From an uncultured Gemmiger sp. (GTDB lineage: Bacteria > Bacillota > Clostridia > Oscillospirales > Ruminococcaceae), in the NCBI GenBank assembly GCA_947629015.1, contig CANRCB010000008.1, positions 20,640 through 84,639 on the forward strand: a stretch of 64,000 bases of DNA. Direction: 5' to 3'. Under the pieces are notes generated by a model. That model was not told the DNA's origin and did not search any database. It worked only from the letters and a program-made list of their open reading frames with translations. Position 1 is the first letter of the stretch, and each line of letters begins with the position of its first letter. The translations under genes were made by a program, and so were the position numbers. Shown piece by piece: positions 1 through 8,897 of this stretch.

Positions 1-690
1 GGCGAGGCCGGCGCCATCGTCGACTGCCTGGACAGCGCCGGCCGCCGTGCGTGGCTGTCCTTCCAGCAGAACGACATCAAGAGCGTTGTCAACCCCGATG
101 AGTATGCCAGCATGAACCTTGTCGGCCCGGTCGGCGGCCACACCGCTGCCGTGCAGGTCTACAACGGCTACTTCCTCATCACCAAGGACGGCGCCAAGAC
201 CGAGGACGACGTCAAGAACTGCCTGAAGTTCCTTGACCAGATGAACAGCGTCGAGATGCGCGCCCTGGCCGACTACGGCATCGAGGGCGTCACCTACGAG
301 ATCGACGAGACCGGCGCCGCCATCATGCATGAGGACCTCGAGCAGGCCAGCTACCCGCAGCAGGGCCTGAACCAGGCTGTTGCGTACATCCCGTACAACC
401 TCGAAGGCGCCATCGGCGGCGCGCAGACCGAGCCCTATGTCGCCTGCACCGAGGCCATGGAGCGCAGCGCTGCGGTGGCCGTGTTCAACCCCGCCGAGGC
501 GTACCTGAGCATGTCCGAGACCAACATCAACAACGGCACCATCCTCACCCAGACCATCAACGACGCCCGCACCCAGTACATCACCGGCGCCATTGACTGG
601 GACGGCTTCCAGAAGGCTGTCCAGACCTGGGAAGGCCAGGGCGGCGCTGCCGTTAAGGAAGAGGTCAACGAGCTTTACCACGCCGGCTGA
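1..690 (+). CDS. Extracellular sugar-binding lipoprotein, C-terminal part (ABC importer)
   Basis: The reading frame is open from the first base to a TGA, giving the last 229 residues of a protein whose start lies left of the window. The sequence (GYFLITKDGAKTEDDVKNCL, then a helix-rich end with YITGAIDWDGFQKAV) matches the C-terminal lobe of LplA/YtcQ-type solute-binding proteins of carbohydrate importers. These capture oligosaccharides outside the membrane and pass them to LplB/LplC permeases. Its neighbours make an RG-I oligosaccharide the likely ligand. It is a second binding protein besides the one at 17654-19336. Partial at the left edge. Confidence 0.8.
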   Translation, partial: GEAGAIVDCLDSAGRRAWLSFQQNDIKSVVNPDEYASMNLVGPVGGHTAAVQVYNGYFLITKDGAKTEDDVKNCLKFLDQMNSVEMRALADYGIEGVTYEIDETGAAIMHEDLEQASYPQQGLNQAVAYIPYNLEGAIGGAQTEPYVACTEAMERSAAVAVFNPAEAYLSMSETNINNGTILTQTINDARTQYITGAIDWDGFQKAVQTWEGQGGAAVKEEVNELYHAG

Positions 691-734
691 TGACCACCGG
701 CACCAAAGCAACCGATAACTGACCGGATCACAAG

Positions 735-772
735 GGGGCGCCGCGAACGCTGCACAGCGCTCGCGGCGCCCC
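735..772 (+). terminator. Perfect hairpin after the binding-protein gene
   Basis: A 12-bp perfect stem (735-746 with 761-772) closes a loop that contains a further short stem. No U-run follows, so it looks more like an mRNA-stabilising or attenuating hairpin than a classical terminator. It would let the binding protein be made in excess over the downstream lyase. Confidence 0.55.
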
Positions 773-805
773 TGCATTGGTCCAGTGCCGGCCCCGCCGG
801 CAAAG

Positions 806-840
806 GGAGCGCGCGGCCTGCCGCGCAGGCCGCGCGCTCC
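806..840 (+). terminator. Second perfect hairpin upstream of the PL11-CE12 gene
   Basis: A 15-bp perfect stem (806-820 with 826-840) has a 5-nt loop and no U-run. It stands between the first hairpin and the ribosome site of the lyase gene. A weaker stem (CTGCCGG at 843-849 with CCGGCAG at 856-862) lies beside that ribosome site. Confidence 0.5.
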
Positions 841-881
841 GTCTGCCGGGGTATGCCGGCAGCCTTGGAAGGAGGCCCGCT

Positions 882-3800
882 ATGCAAAAGGAACTGCCCA
901 TCCGCCTGGAGGGGCTGGCGCACGACGGCGTGACCGCGGTGTGGGACCGCGTGCCCGGTGCGCACAGCTACCGTGTTTTGTGGTCCGACCGCAGCACAGC
1001 GGCGCAGTACTATAAGCCCCTGCCCGCCGTCACCGAGCCGCGCTGCCGCTTCCCGCGCGCGCTGAACATCCCCTATTACCTGAGGGTGCAGGCCCTGGAC
1101 GGGGCCGGCGCCGTTATCGCCGAGGGCGGGCCGGTGCGCACGCCGGTGGCCGACGCGCCGCGCCCCCAGCTGGAGGCGCTGGGCCGGGGCCTTGTGGCGG
1201 TGTGCACGGGCGGCGGCGTGTTTTTGAGCTGGCGCCTGCTGCGCAGCGAGGTCAACGGCTATACCGACACCGGCCTGGCGGGGGCGGATTTCGTCGTGTA
1301 CAAAAACGGCGCCCCCCTTGCCACCGTGGCCGACCGCACCAGCTACCGTGACGCACAGGGCACCGCGGCGGATACCTACGCGGTGGCGGCCGTGTACGCG
1401 GGTGTGGAGCAGCCGCCCTGCCGCGCGGTGGCGCCCTGGGCACAGGACTACATCGACCTGCCGCTGCAGCGCCCGGCGGACGGCGTGACCCCCGCCGGCG
1501 AGGCCTACACCTACCACGCCAACGATATGAGCGTGGGTGACGTGGACGGCGACGGCGAGTATGAGTTCATCGTCAAGTGGGACCCCAGCAACTCCAAAGA
1601 CGTGAGCCAGCGCGGCTACACCGGCCGCTGCATCCTGGACTGCTACCGCCTGGACGGCACGCTGCTGTGGCGGCTGGACATGGGCCCCAACATCCGCGCC
1701 GGGGCGCACTACACCCAGTTCATGGTGTATGATTTCAACGGCGACGGCCGGGCCGAGATGGCCCTCAAGACCGCGCCCGGCACCTGCATGACCCGCTTTG
1801 CCCCCGACGGCAGCGTGCTGAGCCGCCGTTTCGTCACCATGCCGCAGGCGGACATCGAGGCCGGCTATTCCCACGGCGACGACTACGTCTGCACGGCACA
1901 GGAATACCGCGAACACCTCATCGATATGTTTGCCGGCTGGCACCTCCACCCCGAGGTGGCGGCGGGGCACTGGCCCGCCACGCTGGAGGAATGCTTCGGC
2001 ATCCCGCAGCGGTTCGAGTACCCGCTGGCCCGGCAGGACGCCGAACAGCTGGCGGACTACTTTATCCGGGAATGGGCGCCGCAGCGCGACCCCAAAAACC
2101 GCCTGTGGGAGTTCGAGGGGTTTATCTACCGCGGCCCCGAATACCTGACCATGTTCGACGGCATGGGCCGTGAGCTGGACACCATCCCCTACAAGCCCGC
2201 CCGCACCGACGACGGCCTGCTCTGGGGCGATTACGCGTGGCGGCGCATCGAGCCCTGCAACCGCGTGGACCGTTTCCTCGCGGGCGTGGCCTACCTGGAC
2301 GGGGAGCGCCCCTATCTCATCGCCTGCCGCGGGTACTATACCCGCGCCTGCGTGGTGGCGTATGATTTCTTTGCCAACAAATTCCACGAGGTGTGGTGCT
2401 GCGACACCGGCTTTGTGCGCATGGACAACCCCTTCAACGCCGTGAAAAAGGCCGACGCCGGCACCGACCCGCACTGCGGCGCGCTGGCCGGGCAGGGCAA
2501 CCACAGCATCTCGGCCGCCGACATCGACGGCGACGGCCGCATGGAGATCGTGTACGGCGCCGCGGCGGTGGACCATGACGGCAGCGTACTCTACTCCGCC
2601 CGCGGCACCCTGCCGGACGGACGCGATGCCAAGCTGGGGCACGGCGATTCCATGCACGTGGCGGACATCGACCCCGACCGCCCCGGCTTTGAGATCTTCA
2701 ACGTCTTTGAGGAAGGCAAGGCGGCCCCCTACGGCTACGCCCTGCGCGATGCCGAGACTGGCGGCGTCTATTTCGGCGAGTATTTCGAGGGGGATCTCGG
2801 CCGCTGCATGGTGGGCGACATCGTGGACGGTGTGCGCGGGCTGCAGGTCTGGGTCAACGACGTGATGGACTGCAAGGGCAACCCGCTGGACGTGCCGGCC
2901 CCCTCCACCAATATGCGCATCTATTGGGCGGGCGACCTGACCACCCAGTTCACCGACGGGCCGGACTATCTGGGCGAGCACGCCGAAAACCGGCAGATCG
3001 GCCGCGTGTGCGATGTGCGCCGCGGCACGCTGCTGGAGCCCCAGGGCACCGCCACCAACAACGGCACCAAGGCCAACCCCTGCCTTGTGGCGGATATCTT
3101 TGGCGACTGGCGCGAGGAGCTGCTGCTGCGCCTTGCCGATGACAGCGCCATCCGCATCTACACCGCCACCGACGACGCGCCGCACAAGCTGTACACCCTC
3201 ATGCAGGACCCGCAGTACCGCTGCGGCGTGGCGTGGCAGAACAACTGCTACAACCAGCCGGTGTACCCGTCGTTCTACTATGCCAGCGATATGAACTTTG
3301 CCGACGTGCTGCGCGCGCAGGCCGCCCGCCCGGTGCTGTACCTGGCGGGGGATTCCACCATGCAGACCTATGCGGAGCCTGCCCCCGGCGGGCAGTGGGG
3401 CTGGGGGCAGGCGCTGGCGGCACAGGCGTGCGGCGGCGCGCTTTGCACCGAGGCCCGCCGCCCCGGCTGCCCCTACCCGCAGCAGCGGCGCTATCTGCTG
3501 CCGGAGCTCATCATCGACAACTGCGCCATCGGCGCGCGCAGCAGCCGCACCTTCCTCGAGGAGGGCCGCCTGCAGGACATCGCGCGGCAGCTCGCCTGCG
3601 GGGACTTCCTGGCCGTGCAGTTCGGCCACAACGACGCCGACCCCACCCACCCCGAGCGCGGCACCACGCCGGAAGCCTTTGCCGGCTGCCTGCGGCAGTA
3701 CGCGCAGGCGGCGGCGGAAAAAGGCGCGCAGCTGCTCCTCGTCACGCCCATCCCCACGCTGCACGGCGAAGCCGCCCCCGCCCACACCGCCGCCATGCGG

Positions 3801-4040
3801 CAGTTCGCGGCGGCCGAGGGCCTGCCCTGCCTCGACCTTGGCGCGGCGATGGCGGCGGTGTGCGCCCAGATGGGCCCGCGCCGCAGCGCCGCGCTGTACC
3901 AGCCGGACGGCGTGCACCTCACCCGCGCGGGCGCGCAGACGGCGGCGGCCGTGTTCGCCCGGCTTCTGCGCGGCAGCCGGGATGCGCGCCTGCGCTACCT
4001 GCGCACCGTCTTTGGCGGCCGCGGCCCCGGCGAGGCCTGA
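882..4040 (+). CDS. Rhamnogalacturonan lyase (PL11) fused to rhamnogalacturonan acetylesterase (CE12)
   Basis: This 1052-aa protein has three parts. Residues 1-90 resemble a fibronectin-III-like sandwich. Residues about 100-810 are a PL11 RG-I lyase (YesW/YesX type) with the calcium-blade motifs DVDGDGEYEF, DFNGDGRAEM and DIDGDGRMEI. Residues about 816-1040 are an SGNH esterase with block I LAGDSTMQTY, a FGHND block and the catalytic DGVHLT. PL11 cleaves the Rha-GalA backbone by beta-elimination; CE12 removes acetyl groups from the same backbone. The start at 882 was chosen for its GGAAGGAGG ribosome site; the frame stays open 35 codons further upstream but without such a site. There is no signal peptide, which points to a cytoplasmic enzyme acting on imported oligosaccharides. 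Family calls are strong; the precise substrate is inferred. Confidence 0.9.
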   Translation: MQKELPIRLEGLAHDGVTAVWDRVPGAHSYRVLWSDRSTAAQYYKPLPAVTEPRCRFPRALNIPYYLRVQALDGAGAVIAEGGPVRTPVADAPRPQLEALGRGLVAVCTGGGVFLSWRLLRSEVNGYTDTGLAGADFVVYKNGAPLATVADRTSYRDAQGTAADTYAVAAVYAGVEQPPCRAVAPWAQDYIDLPLQRPADGVTPAGEAYTYHANDMSVGDVDGDGEYEFIVKWDPSNSKDVSQRGYTGRCILDCYRLDGTLLWRLDMGPNIRAGAHYTQFMVYDFNGDGRAEMALKTAPGTCMTRFAPDGSVLSRRFVTMPQADIEAGYSHGDDYVCTAQEYREHLIDMFAGWHLHPEVAAGHWPATLEECFGIPQRFEYPLARQDAEQLADYFIREWAPQRDPKNRLWEFEGFIYRGPEYLTMFDGMGRELDTIPYKPARTDDGLLWGDYAWRRIEPCNRVDRFLAGVAYLDGERPYLIACRGYYTRACVVAYDFFANKFHEVWCCDTGFVRMDNPFNAVKKADAGTDPHCGALAGQGNHSISAADIDGDGRMEIVYGAAAVDHDGSVLYSARGTLPDGRDAKLGHGDSMHVADIDPDRPGFEIFNVFEEGKAAPYGYALRDAETGGVYFGEYFEGDLGRCMVGDIVDGVRGLQVWVNDVMDCKGNPLDVPAPSTNMRIYWAGDLTTQFTDGPDYLGEHAENRQIGRVCDVRRGTLLEPQGTATNNGTKANPCLVADIFGDWREELLLRLADDSAIRIYTATDDAPHKLYTLMQDPQYRCGVAWQNNCYNQPVYPSFYYASDMNFADVLRAQAARPVLYLAGDSTMQTYAEPAPGGQWGWGQALAAQACGGALCTEARRPGCPYPQQRRYLLPELIIDNCAIGARSSRTFLEEGRLQDIARQLACGDFLAVQFGHNDADPTHPERGTTPEAFAGCLRQYAQAAAEKGAQLLLVTPIPTLHGEAAPAHTAAMRQFAAAEGLPCLDLGAAMAAVCAQMGPRRSAALYQPDGVHLTRAGAQTAAAVFARLLRGSRDARLRYLRTVFGGRGPGEA

Positions 4041-4067
4041 CCCCATGCAAAACGGAGGCACACAAAA

Positions 4068-4880
4068 ATGCTTGAACAAACGCTGAAAAACAGTTACATC
4101 TGCTTCCCCGGCGGGCGGCACAAGGTGCTGACGATGAGCTATGACGACGGCCGGCAGGAGGACCGCCGCCTTGTAGAGCTGTTTGACCGGTACGGCATCC
4201 GGGGCACCTTCAACCTCAACGGCGGGATACAGGGCGACGAAAAGCGCATCCCCCAGAGCGAGTACGCGGCCCTGTACAAAAACCACGAGATCGCCTGCCA
4301 CACCTACCTGCACCCCACCATCGCCCGCCTCCCGCCCGAGCAGGTGGCGCTGGAGGTCCTGCGCGACCGCCTTACCCTTGAGCGCGTGACCGGCCGCCCG
4401 GTGCGGGGGCTTGCGTACCCCAACGGCTCCTACAGCAGGCAGATCATGGCGCTGCTGCCCGCGCTGGGCATCCGCTATGCGCGCGTGGTGCCCACCACCG
4501 GCAGCTTTGCCATGCCGGAGGACTGGTACGCCTGGGCCGGCACCTGCCACCACAACCAGGACCTGCTGCGGCGCGGGAAGGACTTCCTGGCCCTGCACAA
4601 GACGCAGTACCTGTACATGATGTACGTCTGGGGCCACAGCTATGAATTTACCGACTATGGCAACTGGGACGTGATGGAGGATTTCTGCGCCATGATGGCG
4701 GGGCATGAGGACATCTGGTACGCCACCAACATCGAGATCGCGGAGTATATGGACGCCGCGCAGCGCCTGCAGTTCACGGCGGCGGGGGACAAGGTCTACA
4801 ACCCCTCGGCCTGCACCGTCTGGGTGGAGGCCGGCGGGCAAAAGGCCGCCGTGCCCGGCGGGCAGCTGGTATCGCTGTAA
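4068..4880 (+). CDS. Polysaccharide deacetylase family protein (NodB fold)
   Basis: This 270-aa protein starts 27 bp after the lyase gene, behind an AACGGAGG site. It carries the NodB motifs: SYDDG (metal-binding Asp pair), CHTYLHPT (metal-binding HxxxH) and GLAYPNGSYS. The family removes acetyl groups from sugars using a divalent metal. It has no signal peptide or membrane segment, unlike peptidoglycan deacetylases. With its position next to a CE12 esterase, this suggests action on a soluble, probably pectin-derived, substrate in the cytoplasm. Some members have lost activity, so the role is inferred. Confidence 0.8.
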   Translation: MLEQTLKNSYICFPGGRHKVLTMSYDDGRQEDRRLVELFDRYGIRGTFNLNGGIQGDEKRIPQSEYAALYKNHEIACHTYLHPTIARLPPEQVALEVLRDRLTLERVTGRPVRGLAYPNGSYSRQIMALLPALGIRYARVVPTTGSFAMPEDWYAWAGTCHHNQDLLRRGKDFLALHKTQYLYMMYVWGHSYEFTDYGNWDVMEDFCAMMAGHEDIWYATNIEIAEYMDAAQRLQFTAAGDKVYNPSACTVWVEAGGQKAAVPGGQLVSL

Positions 4881-4903
4881 ACAAGGCTGCTTTTGTGCAA
4901 AAA

Positions 4904-4941
4904 CAGGCACGGGGCGGGCCGGACGGCCCGCCCCGTGCCTG
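4904..4941 (-). terminator. Strong intrinsic terminator between convergent genes
   Basis: A 17-bp perfect stem (4904-4920 with 4925-4941) has a GGAC loop. Read on the minus strand it is followed by a T-rich stretch, so it most likely ends the transcript of the minus-strand gene at 4970-5671. It can also block read-through from the deacetylase gene. Confidence 0.75.
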
Positions 4942-4969
4942 ACGCGGCAAAAGGGCTGTGTATTTATTT

Positions 4970-5671
4970 TCAGGCGGGGGGCGCCGCGCCCGCCGTCAGG
5001 GCCTGCCAGAACGCCGCCTCGGCGGGGGGCGTTTCGCCCGCGGCGGGCAGGCGGCGGGCCGCGTACAGGCCCTGTACCGCCTGCGCACCGTCCAAAAACA
5101 CCGTGCCGTCGTCGGTATAGGCGGGGTAGCGGCCCAGGTCCAGCGCGGCGAGCACCGGGCAGTCCTGCCAACGGTAGGCAAACGTCTGCCCGCCGCCGTC
5201 CAGGGGGGCCAGCAGGTCAAATTCCTGCTGGAGGTGTGCGGGGTCATCCAGCAGCAGCGTGTAAAAGTTGCCGGCGCTGATGTCCGCCACAAGGCTGGCC
5301 CGCGCGCCCATGTCCGCCTCGGCCGAAAACGCGTCGTTGCGGCCAAAGTCCAGCACATAGGGCACGGCCTGCACCACCACACGCCCGTCGCCGTTGACAT
5401 CGGCGGCCAGGGGGGCAAGGCCCGTTTCCAGCGCGGCGAGCACCTCGTCCGGCAGGGCCGTGCGCGTCACGCAGGCGATGCGGATGTCCGCCCTGGGGCG
5501 GAAGACGGTATCGTGCAAAACGGCCCCCAGCACAACAAGGCCCGCCGCGCCCAGCGCCACCCAGGCCCAATGGTAGTGCCACCAGTTCTGCCGCCGCTCC
5601 GCCCGCGTGTATTCGCGCGGGGGCGGGGGCGGCGCATAGGTCTCGGTGCTGTGTTTGGTCACCCAGGGCAT
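4970..5671 (-). CDS. Single-pass membrane protein of unknown function
   Basis: This 233-aa protein has a proline-rich cytoplasmic head (APPPPPREYTRAERRQNWWHYH), one membrane helix at about residues 37-55 (VALGAAGLVVLGAVLHD), and a soluble domain that would lie outside the cell. The frame, a GGGAGG ribosome site and an upstream promoter support a real gene. I recognise no catalytic motif. It sits inside the pectin locus on the opposite strand, next to a GH106-like gene, but I see no direct functional link. Unknown function. Confidence 0.7.
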   Translation of the reverse strand: MPWVTKHSTETYAPPPPPREYTRAERRQNWWHYHWAWVALGAAGLVVLGAVLHDTVFRPRADIRIACVTRTALPDEVLAALETGLAPLAADVNGDGRVVVQAVPYVLDFGRNDAFSAEADMGARASLVADISAGNFYTLLLDDPAHLQQEFDLLAPLDGGGQTFAYRWQDCPVLAALDLGRYPAYTDDGTVFLDGAQAVQGLYAARRLPAAGETPPAEAAFWQALTAGAAPPA

Positions 5672-5727
5672 GAGGCCGGCCTCCCTTCAGGGGTTTGTGC
5701 GGCAAAGCCGCGCGTTGTCTTTTTATC

Positions 5728-5747
5728 GTATACCACAGTATACCACA
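5728..5747. repeat. Tandem 10-bp repeat in a divergent promoter region
   Basis: Two exact, abutting copies of GTATACCACA (5728-5737 and 5738-5747) lie between divergent genes and overlap the minus-strand -10 element. This arrangement is typical of a regulator-binding site. Confidence 0.6.
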
Positions 5748-5765
5748 GCCGCCCGGGCGGCGCAA
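5737..5765 (-). promoter_or_regulatory. Promoter of the minus-strand membrane-protein gene
   Basis: On the minus strand TTGCGC (5760-5765) is followed, after 17 bases, by TATACT (5737-5742) with a TG extension. The -10 lies within a tandem pair of GTATACCACA repeats and the -35 overlaps a 22-bp palindrome, so both may be operator sequences. Confidence 0.5.
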
Positions 5766-5782
5766 ACGCGGCCGCGTTTGCG
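5761..5782. promoter_or_regulatory. 22-bp perfect palindrome, candidate operator
   Basis: The half-site CGCAAACGCGG (5761-5771) is followed directly by its exact reverse complement. It lies 36 bp before the start of the GH106-like gene and over the -35 of the divergent gene. It may bind a dimeric repressor; the protein is not identified. Confidence 0.45.
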
Positions 5783-5817
5783 CGGTTCCCGGTACCGCAA
5801 AACGGAGGTGCGCAGGG

Positions 5818-7890
5818 ATGGAGTTTTTGCAGCAGCTGGCCGAGCCCGGCCGCGAATACACGCCCTTCCCGTTCTGGTTTTTGAACGGGGACCTTACCGC
5901 CGGCGAACTGCGCCGCCAGCTGGCGGATCTCTGCGCGCACGGCGTGTACGGGGTGGTACTGCACCCGCGCATGGGGCTGGCGAAACGCATCGGGTACCTG
6001 ACGCCGCGGTTTTTCCGCTATATACGCGCCGCGGTCGAGGCGGCGGCCGCGCTGGGGATGCGCGTGGTGCTGTATGACGAGGGGATGTACCCCTCCGGCT
6101 CGGCCTGCGGGCAGGTGGTAAAGGGCCACCCGGAGCTGGCCAGCGTCGGGCTGGCGCTGGTGCAAACGCCCCGCCCCGGCGATACGGTGCTGGCGCATAC
6201 CGCGGAAGGGGTGCTGGTCACGCGCGCGAGCGGCGGCACCATCCGCGGCGTGCATTACGGCCAGGACGACGGCGAGCCGGGCGCGCCTTTGAGCGCCGAT
6301 ATCCTGGCCCCCGCGGCGGTGGCGCGCTTCCTGGAGCTGACGCACGAGGCCTATTACCGGGCGCTCAAGCCGTGGTTCGGCACGGTGGTCATCGGCTTTT
6401 TTACCGATGAGCCGTGCATCCTTGGCCGCAACGTGCAGGGCCTTCAGCCGTGGACGCACGGCTTTGAGGCGGAGTTCACCGCCGCGGGCGGCCGCCTGGC
6501 GGGCCTGACGGCGCTTTTTGCCGGCACCGAAAACGCCGACACCCGCCTGTACCGCGCGCTGCTGCGCCGGCGCACGGGCGAGGTGTACTACAAAGCCCTC
6601 TCGGACTGGTGCGCCGCGCACGGCGTGGCGCTGATGGGCCACCCCGAGCACAGCGGCGACATCGAATTCGAGCGCTATTTCCACATCCCCGGGCAGGACC
6701 TTGTCTACCGGCAGGTCGCGCCGGAGAAGGGCAGCCTGCGCGGGGCGGACAGCGTGCAGGCCAAATGCGCCGCCGATGCCGCGCTGCTGGCGGGGCGGCG
6801 CCGCAATTCCAGCGAGTGTTTCGGCGCCTGCAACCGGGACGGCAATGACTGGCACTTTACCGGCGGCGACATGAAATGGATGCTGGACTGGCTGGCGGTG
6901 CGCGGGGTCAACCTGTTCATCCCGCACGCCTTCTACTACAGCATCGCCGGCGCGCGCAAGCATGAGCGCGCGCCCGACGTGGGCCCGCACAGCCTTTGGT
7001 GGGCGCAGTACCGGCAATGGGCGCTGTATATGCGGCGCCTCTCCTGGCTGATGACCGACGCCGAACCGTATGCCGAGGCCGCCGTTCTCTGCTGCGGCCA
7101 TGACCTCCTGCCCGACACCGTGGCCCCGCTGTTTGAGCGGCAGATCGGCTTTTGCTACCTGCCGCAAAGCGTCTGGCCCGCCTGCCGGGAGGAAGACGGC
7201 GCCTTGGTCTGCGGCGGCCGGCGGTACACGGCGGTGCTGGGCGAGGCGGGTGCCTTCCCCACCGTGCCGCGCACGCCGGGCCCCGCCGCGGCGGCCTGCC
7301 GCTGCACGCCGCCGCAGCCGATGCTGCGCGCCGCCCGCTTTACCAAGCAGGGCCGCCAATGCTGGCTGCTGGTCAACGAGGGCGAGGCCCCATTGCACTG
7401 CGCGCTGGCGCTGCCCGGCGCGCCGGCCGCCGCAGCGTATGACCTGTGGGGCGGGCGGGCGTACCGCTGGCAGGGCCCGTTGGCGCTGCCGCGCCGCGGC
7501 AGCCTTTTGCTGTTTGCCTGCACGGACGCGGAATGGGCCGCCCTTCCCGCACCGCCGGCCGGCCGCGTGCTGCCGGTGCCGGATTTCCGTTTGGAGGCGC
7601 AGGACCCGCGCCGGGTGCAGCGCGTCTACCGCGCCGTGCTCACGCTGGGCGCGGCGGAGCTGGACGCGCCGAACCTCTGGCTGGAGCTGGACGCCGAGGA
7701 GATGGCGCAGCTCACCGTCAACGGTGCGGACGCGGGCACGGCGTTCTGGCCGCCGCAGCGGTTCGAGATACGCCGCCTGCTGCGCGCGGGGCAAAACGAG
7801 CTGCGCCTGACGGTGACCGGCAGCCTGGCCAACCGCTACGGCACAAAGCCGGTGTGGTACGGCCTGCGCGGCGCGGATACTATGCAGTAA
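5818..7890 (+). CDS. Putative glycoside hydrolase, GH106-like (possible alpha-L-rhamnosidase)
   Basis: This 690-aa protein starts after AACGGAGG. The N-terminal region (PFPFWFLNGDLTAGELRRQL, then VVLYDEGMYPSGSACG) has the look of the TIM-barrel domain of GH106-type alpha-L-rhamnosidases and relatives. A middle region has GHPEHSGDIEFE, and the last 120 residues form a beta-sandwich with the GH2/GH106-like ending LRLTVTGSLANRYG. Members usually act on terminal alpha-L-rhamnose or related residues. There is no signal peptide. In this locus it would trim rhamnose from imported RG-I fragments. The exact family and linkage are uncertain. Confidence 0.6.
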   Translation: MEFLQQLAEPGREYTPFPFWFLNGDLTAGELRRQLADLCAHGVYGVVLHPRMGLAKRIGYLTPRFFRYIRAAVEAAAALGMRVVLYDEGMYPSGSACGQVVKGHPELASVGLALVQTPRPGDTVLAHTAEGVLVTRASGGTIRGVHYGQDDGEPGAPLSADILAPAAVARFLELTHEAYYRALKPWFGTVVIGFFTDEPCILGRNVQGLQPWTHGFEAEFTAAGGRLAGLTALFAGTENADTRLYRALLRRRTGEVYYKALSDWCAAHGVALMGHPEHSGDIEFERYFHIPGQDLVYRQVAPEKGSLRGADSVQAKCAADAALLAGRRRNSSECFGACNRDGNDWHFTGGDMKWMLDWLAVRGVNLFIPHAFYYSIAGARKHERAPDVGPHSLWWAQYRQWALYMRRLSWLMTDAEPYAEAAVLCCGHDLLPDTVAPLFERQIGFCYLPQSVWPACREEDGALVCGGRRYTAVLGEAGAFPTVPRTPGPAAAACRCTPPQPMLRAARFTKQGRQCWLLVNEGEAPLHCALALPGAPAAAAYDLWGGRAYRWQGPLALPRRGSLLLFACTDAEWAALPAPPAGRVLPVPDFRLEAQDPRRVQRVYRAVLTLGAAELDAPNLWLELDAEEMAQLTVNGADAGTAFWPPQRFEIRRLLRAGQNELRLTVTGSLANRYGTKPVWYGLRGADTMQ

Positions 7891-7896
7891 AAGGCG

Positions 7897-7941
7897 CGCC
7901 CCCGCGGCCGCCGGGGATACCGGCCGCCGCGGGGGCGTTTT
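7897..7941 (+). terminator. Rho-independent terminator after the GH106-like gene
   Basis: A long GC stem (GCCCCCGCGGC pairing with GCCGCGGGGGC, with an inner CCGG stem) is followed at once by TTTT. It also faces the end of the convergent AraC gene. Confidence 0.75.
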
Positions 7942-7952
7942 GCCGCGGCCGG

Positions 7953-8897
7953 TCAGCCCGGTTCGCGGATATGCTGCTCGGCGCGGGTCCAGCCGGGCTT
8001 GTGCTGCAAAAGGTAGGGCCGCTCGGCGTTGATGCTGTGGCGGTAGGCGGTGGGGGAGATGTGCATGACCTCGGCAAAATGGCGGTTGAAGCTGGACAGC
8101 GAGCGGAAGCCCACCGCCTCGCCCACGCCCAGGACCGAAAGGTCCGTCATCTGCAAAAGGTTGCACGCGCGCATCACCCGCGTGCGGTTGAGGTATTCCA
8201 GCGGCCCGGTGCCCACCGTCTCGTTGAACACGCGGCGGAAATACGAGGGGCTCATCCGGCACAGGCGAGCGAGGTCCTCAATGGAAAAATTTTCCATAAA
8301 ATGGCTGGCGATGTATTGCAGCGCCGGCGCCACCAGGAAGGGCTTGCCGTCGCCGCGGTAATCGCTCTCGGAGGAGGCGCGCGCCAGCTTGCACAGCAGC
8401 GCGTTGAGCAGGCTGCGCACATAAAATTTGTAGTTGTCGGGCTTTTCGGTCATCTCGCGCACGATGTCCTCGACCAGCAGCGCCACCAGCGGATCCTGCG
8501 CGGGGTGCACGATCTTGCGCGAATCGTACAAAAACCCCTTGCACAGCCCGGCGGGGGTCTGCTCGGCCGCGGTGGTGAGCGGGTCGGACAGGGGGCTGAC
8601 GTCGAAAAAGATATAGCTCCACCGGCTGATATCCCCCGGCTGGGACCAGGTGGTGTGCGGCGTGCCGCTGGAGATCACCGTCACGTCCCCGGCATGGATG
8701 GGCACCTCGGCGTCCTTGAAGGCGAGCACGGCGCTGCCGCTGTGGCACAGCCCGATCTCGAGATGGTTGTGGAAGTGCATCACGCCGGAGGGCACCTCGG
8801 AAAGGTGCCACTTGTCCCCCGTCAGCACCATGACAGGGAACTCCGGCGGCAGGGCGTAGTCGCGGCATTCCAGCGTTTCGCGCGGGCGGCGTGACAT
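7953..8897 (-). CDS. AraC-family transcriptional regulator
   Basis: This 314-aa protein has an N-terminal cupin sensor (HFHNHLEIGLCHSGSAVLAF, residues about 35-60) and two C-terminal helix-turn-helix motifs (FSIEDLARLCRMSPSYFRRVF and LSVLGVGEAVGFRSLSSFNRHF). Such proteins usually activate sugar-catabolic genes when the cupin binds a sugar. The start at 8897 was chosen for an AGGGGGG site; the frame is open 15 codons further upstream. It is transcribed divergently from the GH112 operon, whose promoter has a weak -35 and an upstream motif shared with the importer operon. It is the best candidate for the local RG-I regulator. Confidence 0.9.
   Translation of the reverse strand: MSRRPRETLECRDYALPPEFPVMVLTGDKWHLSEVPSGVMHFHNHLEIGLCHSGSAVLAFKDAEVPIHAGDVTVISSGTPHTTWSQPGDISRWSYIFFDVSPLSDPLTTAAEQTPAGLCKGFLYDSRKIVHPAQDPLVALLVEDIVREMTEKPDNYKFYVRSLLNALLCKLARASSESDYRGDGKPFLVAPALQYIASHFMENFSIEDLARLCRMSPSYFRRVFNETVGTGPLEYLNRTRVMRACNLLQMTDLSVLGVGEAVGFRSLSSFNRHFAEVMHISPTAYRHSINAERPYLLQHKPGWTRAEQHIREPG

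Noticed and set aside
675..5171. Very long open frame on the minus strand opposite the PL11-CE12 and deacetylase genes
   Set aside because: It has Ala/Gly/Arg/Val-rich, motif-free sequence. The plus strand carries clear enzyme families with ribosome sites. High G+C leaves antisense frames open by chance.
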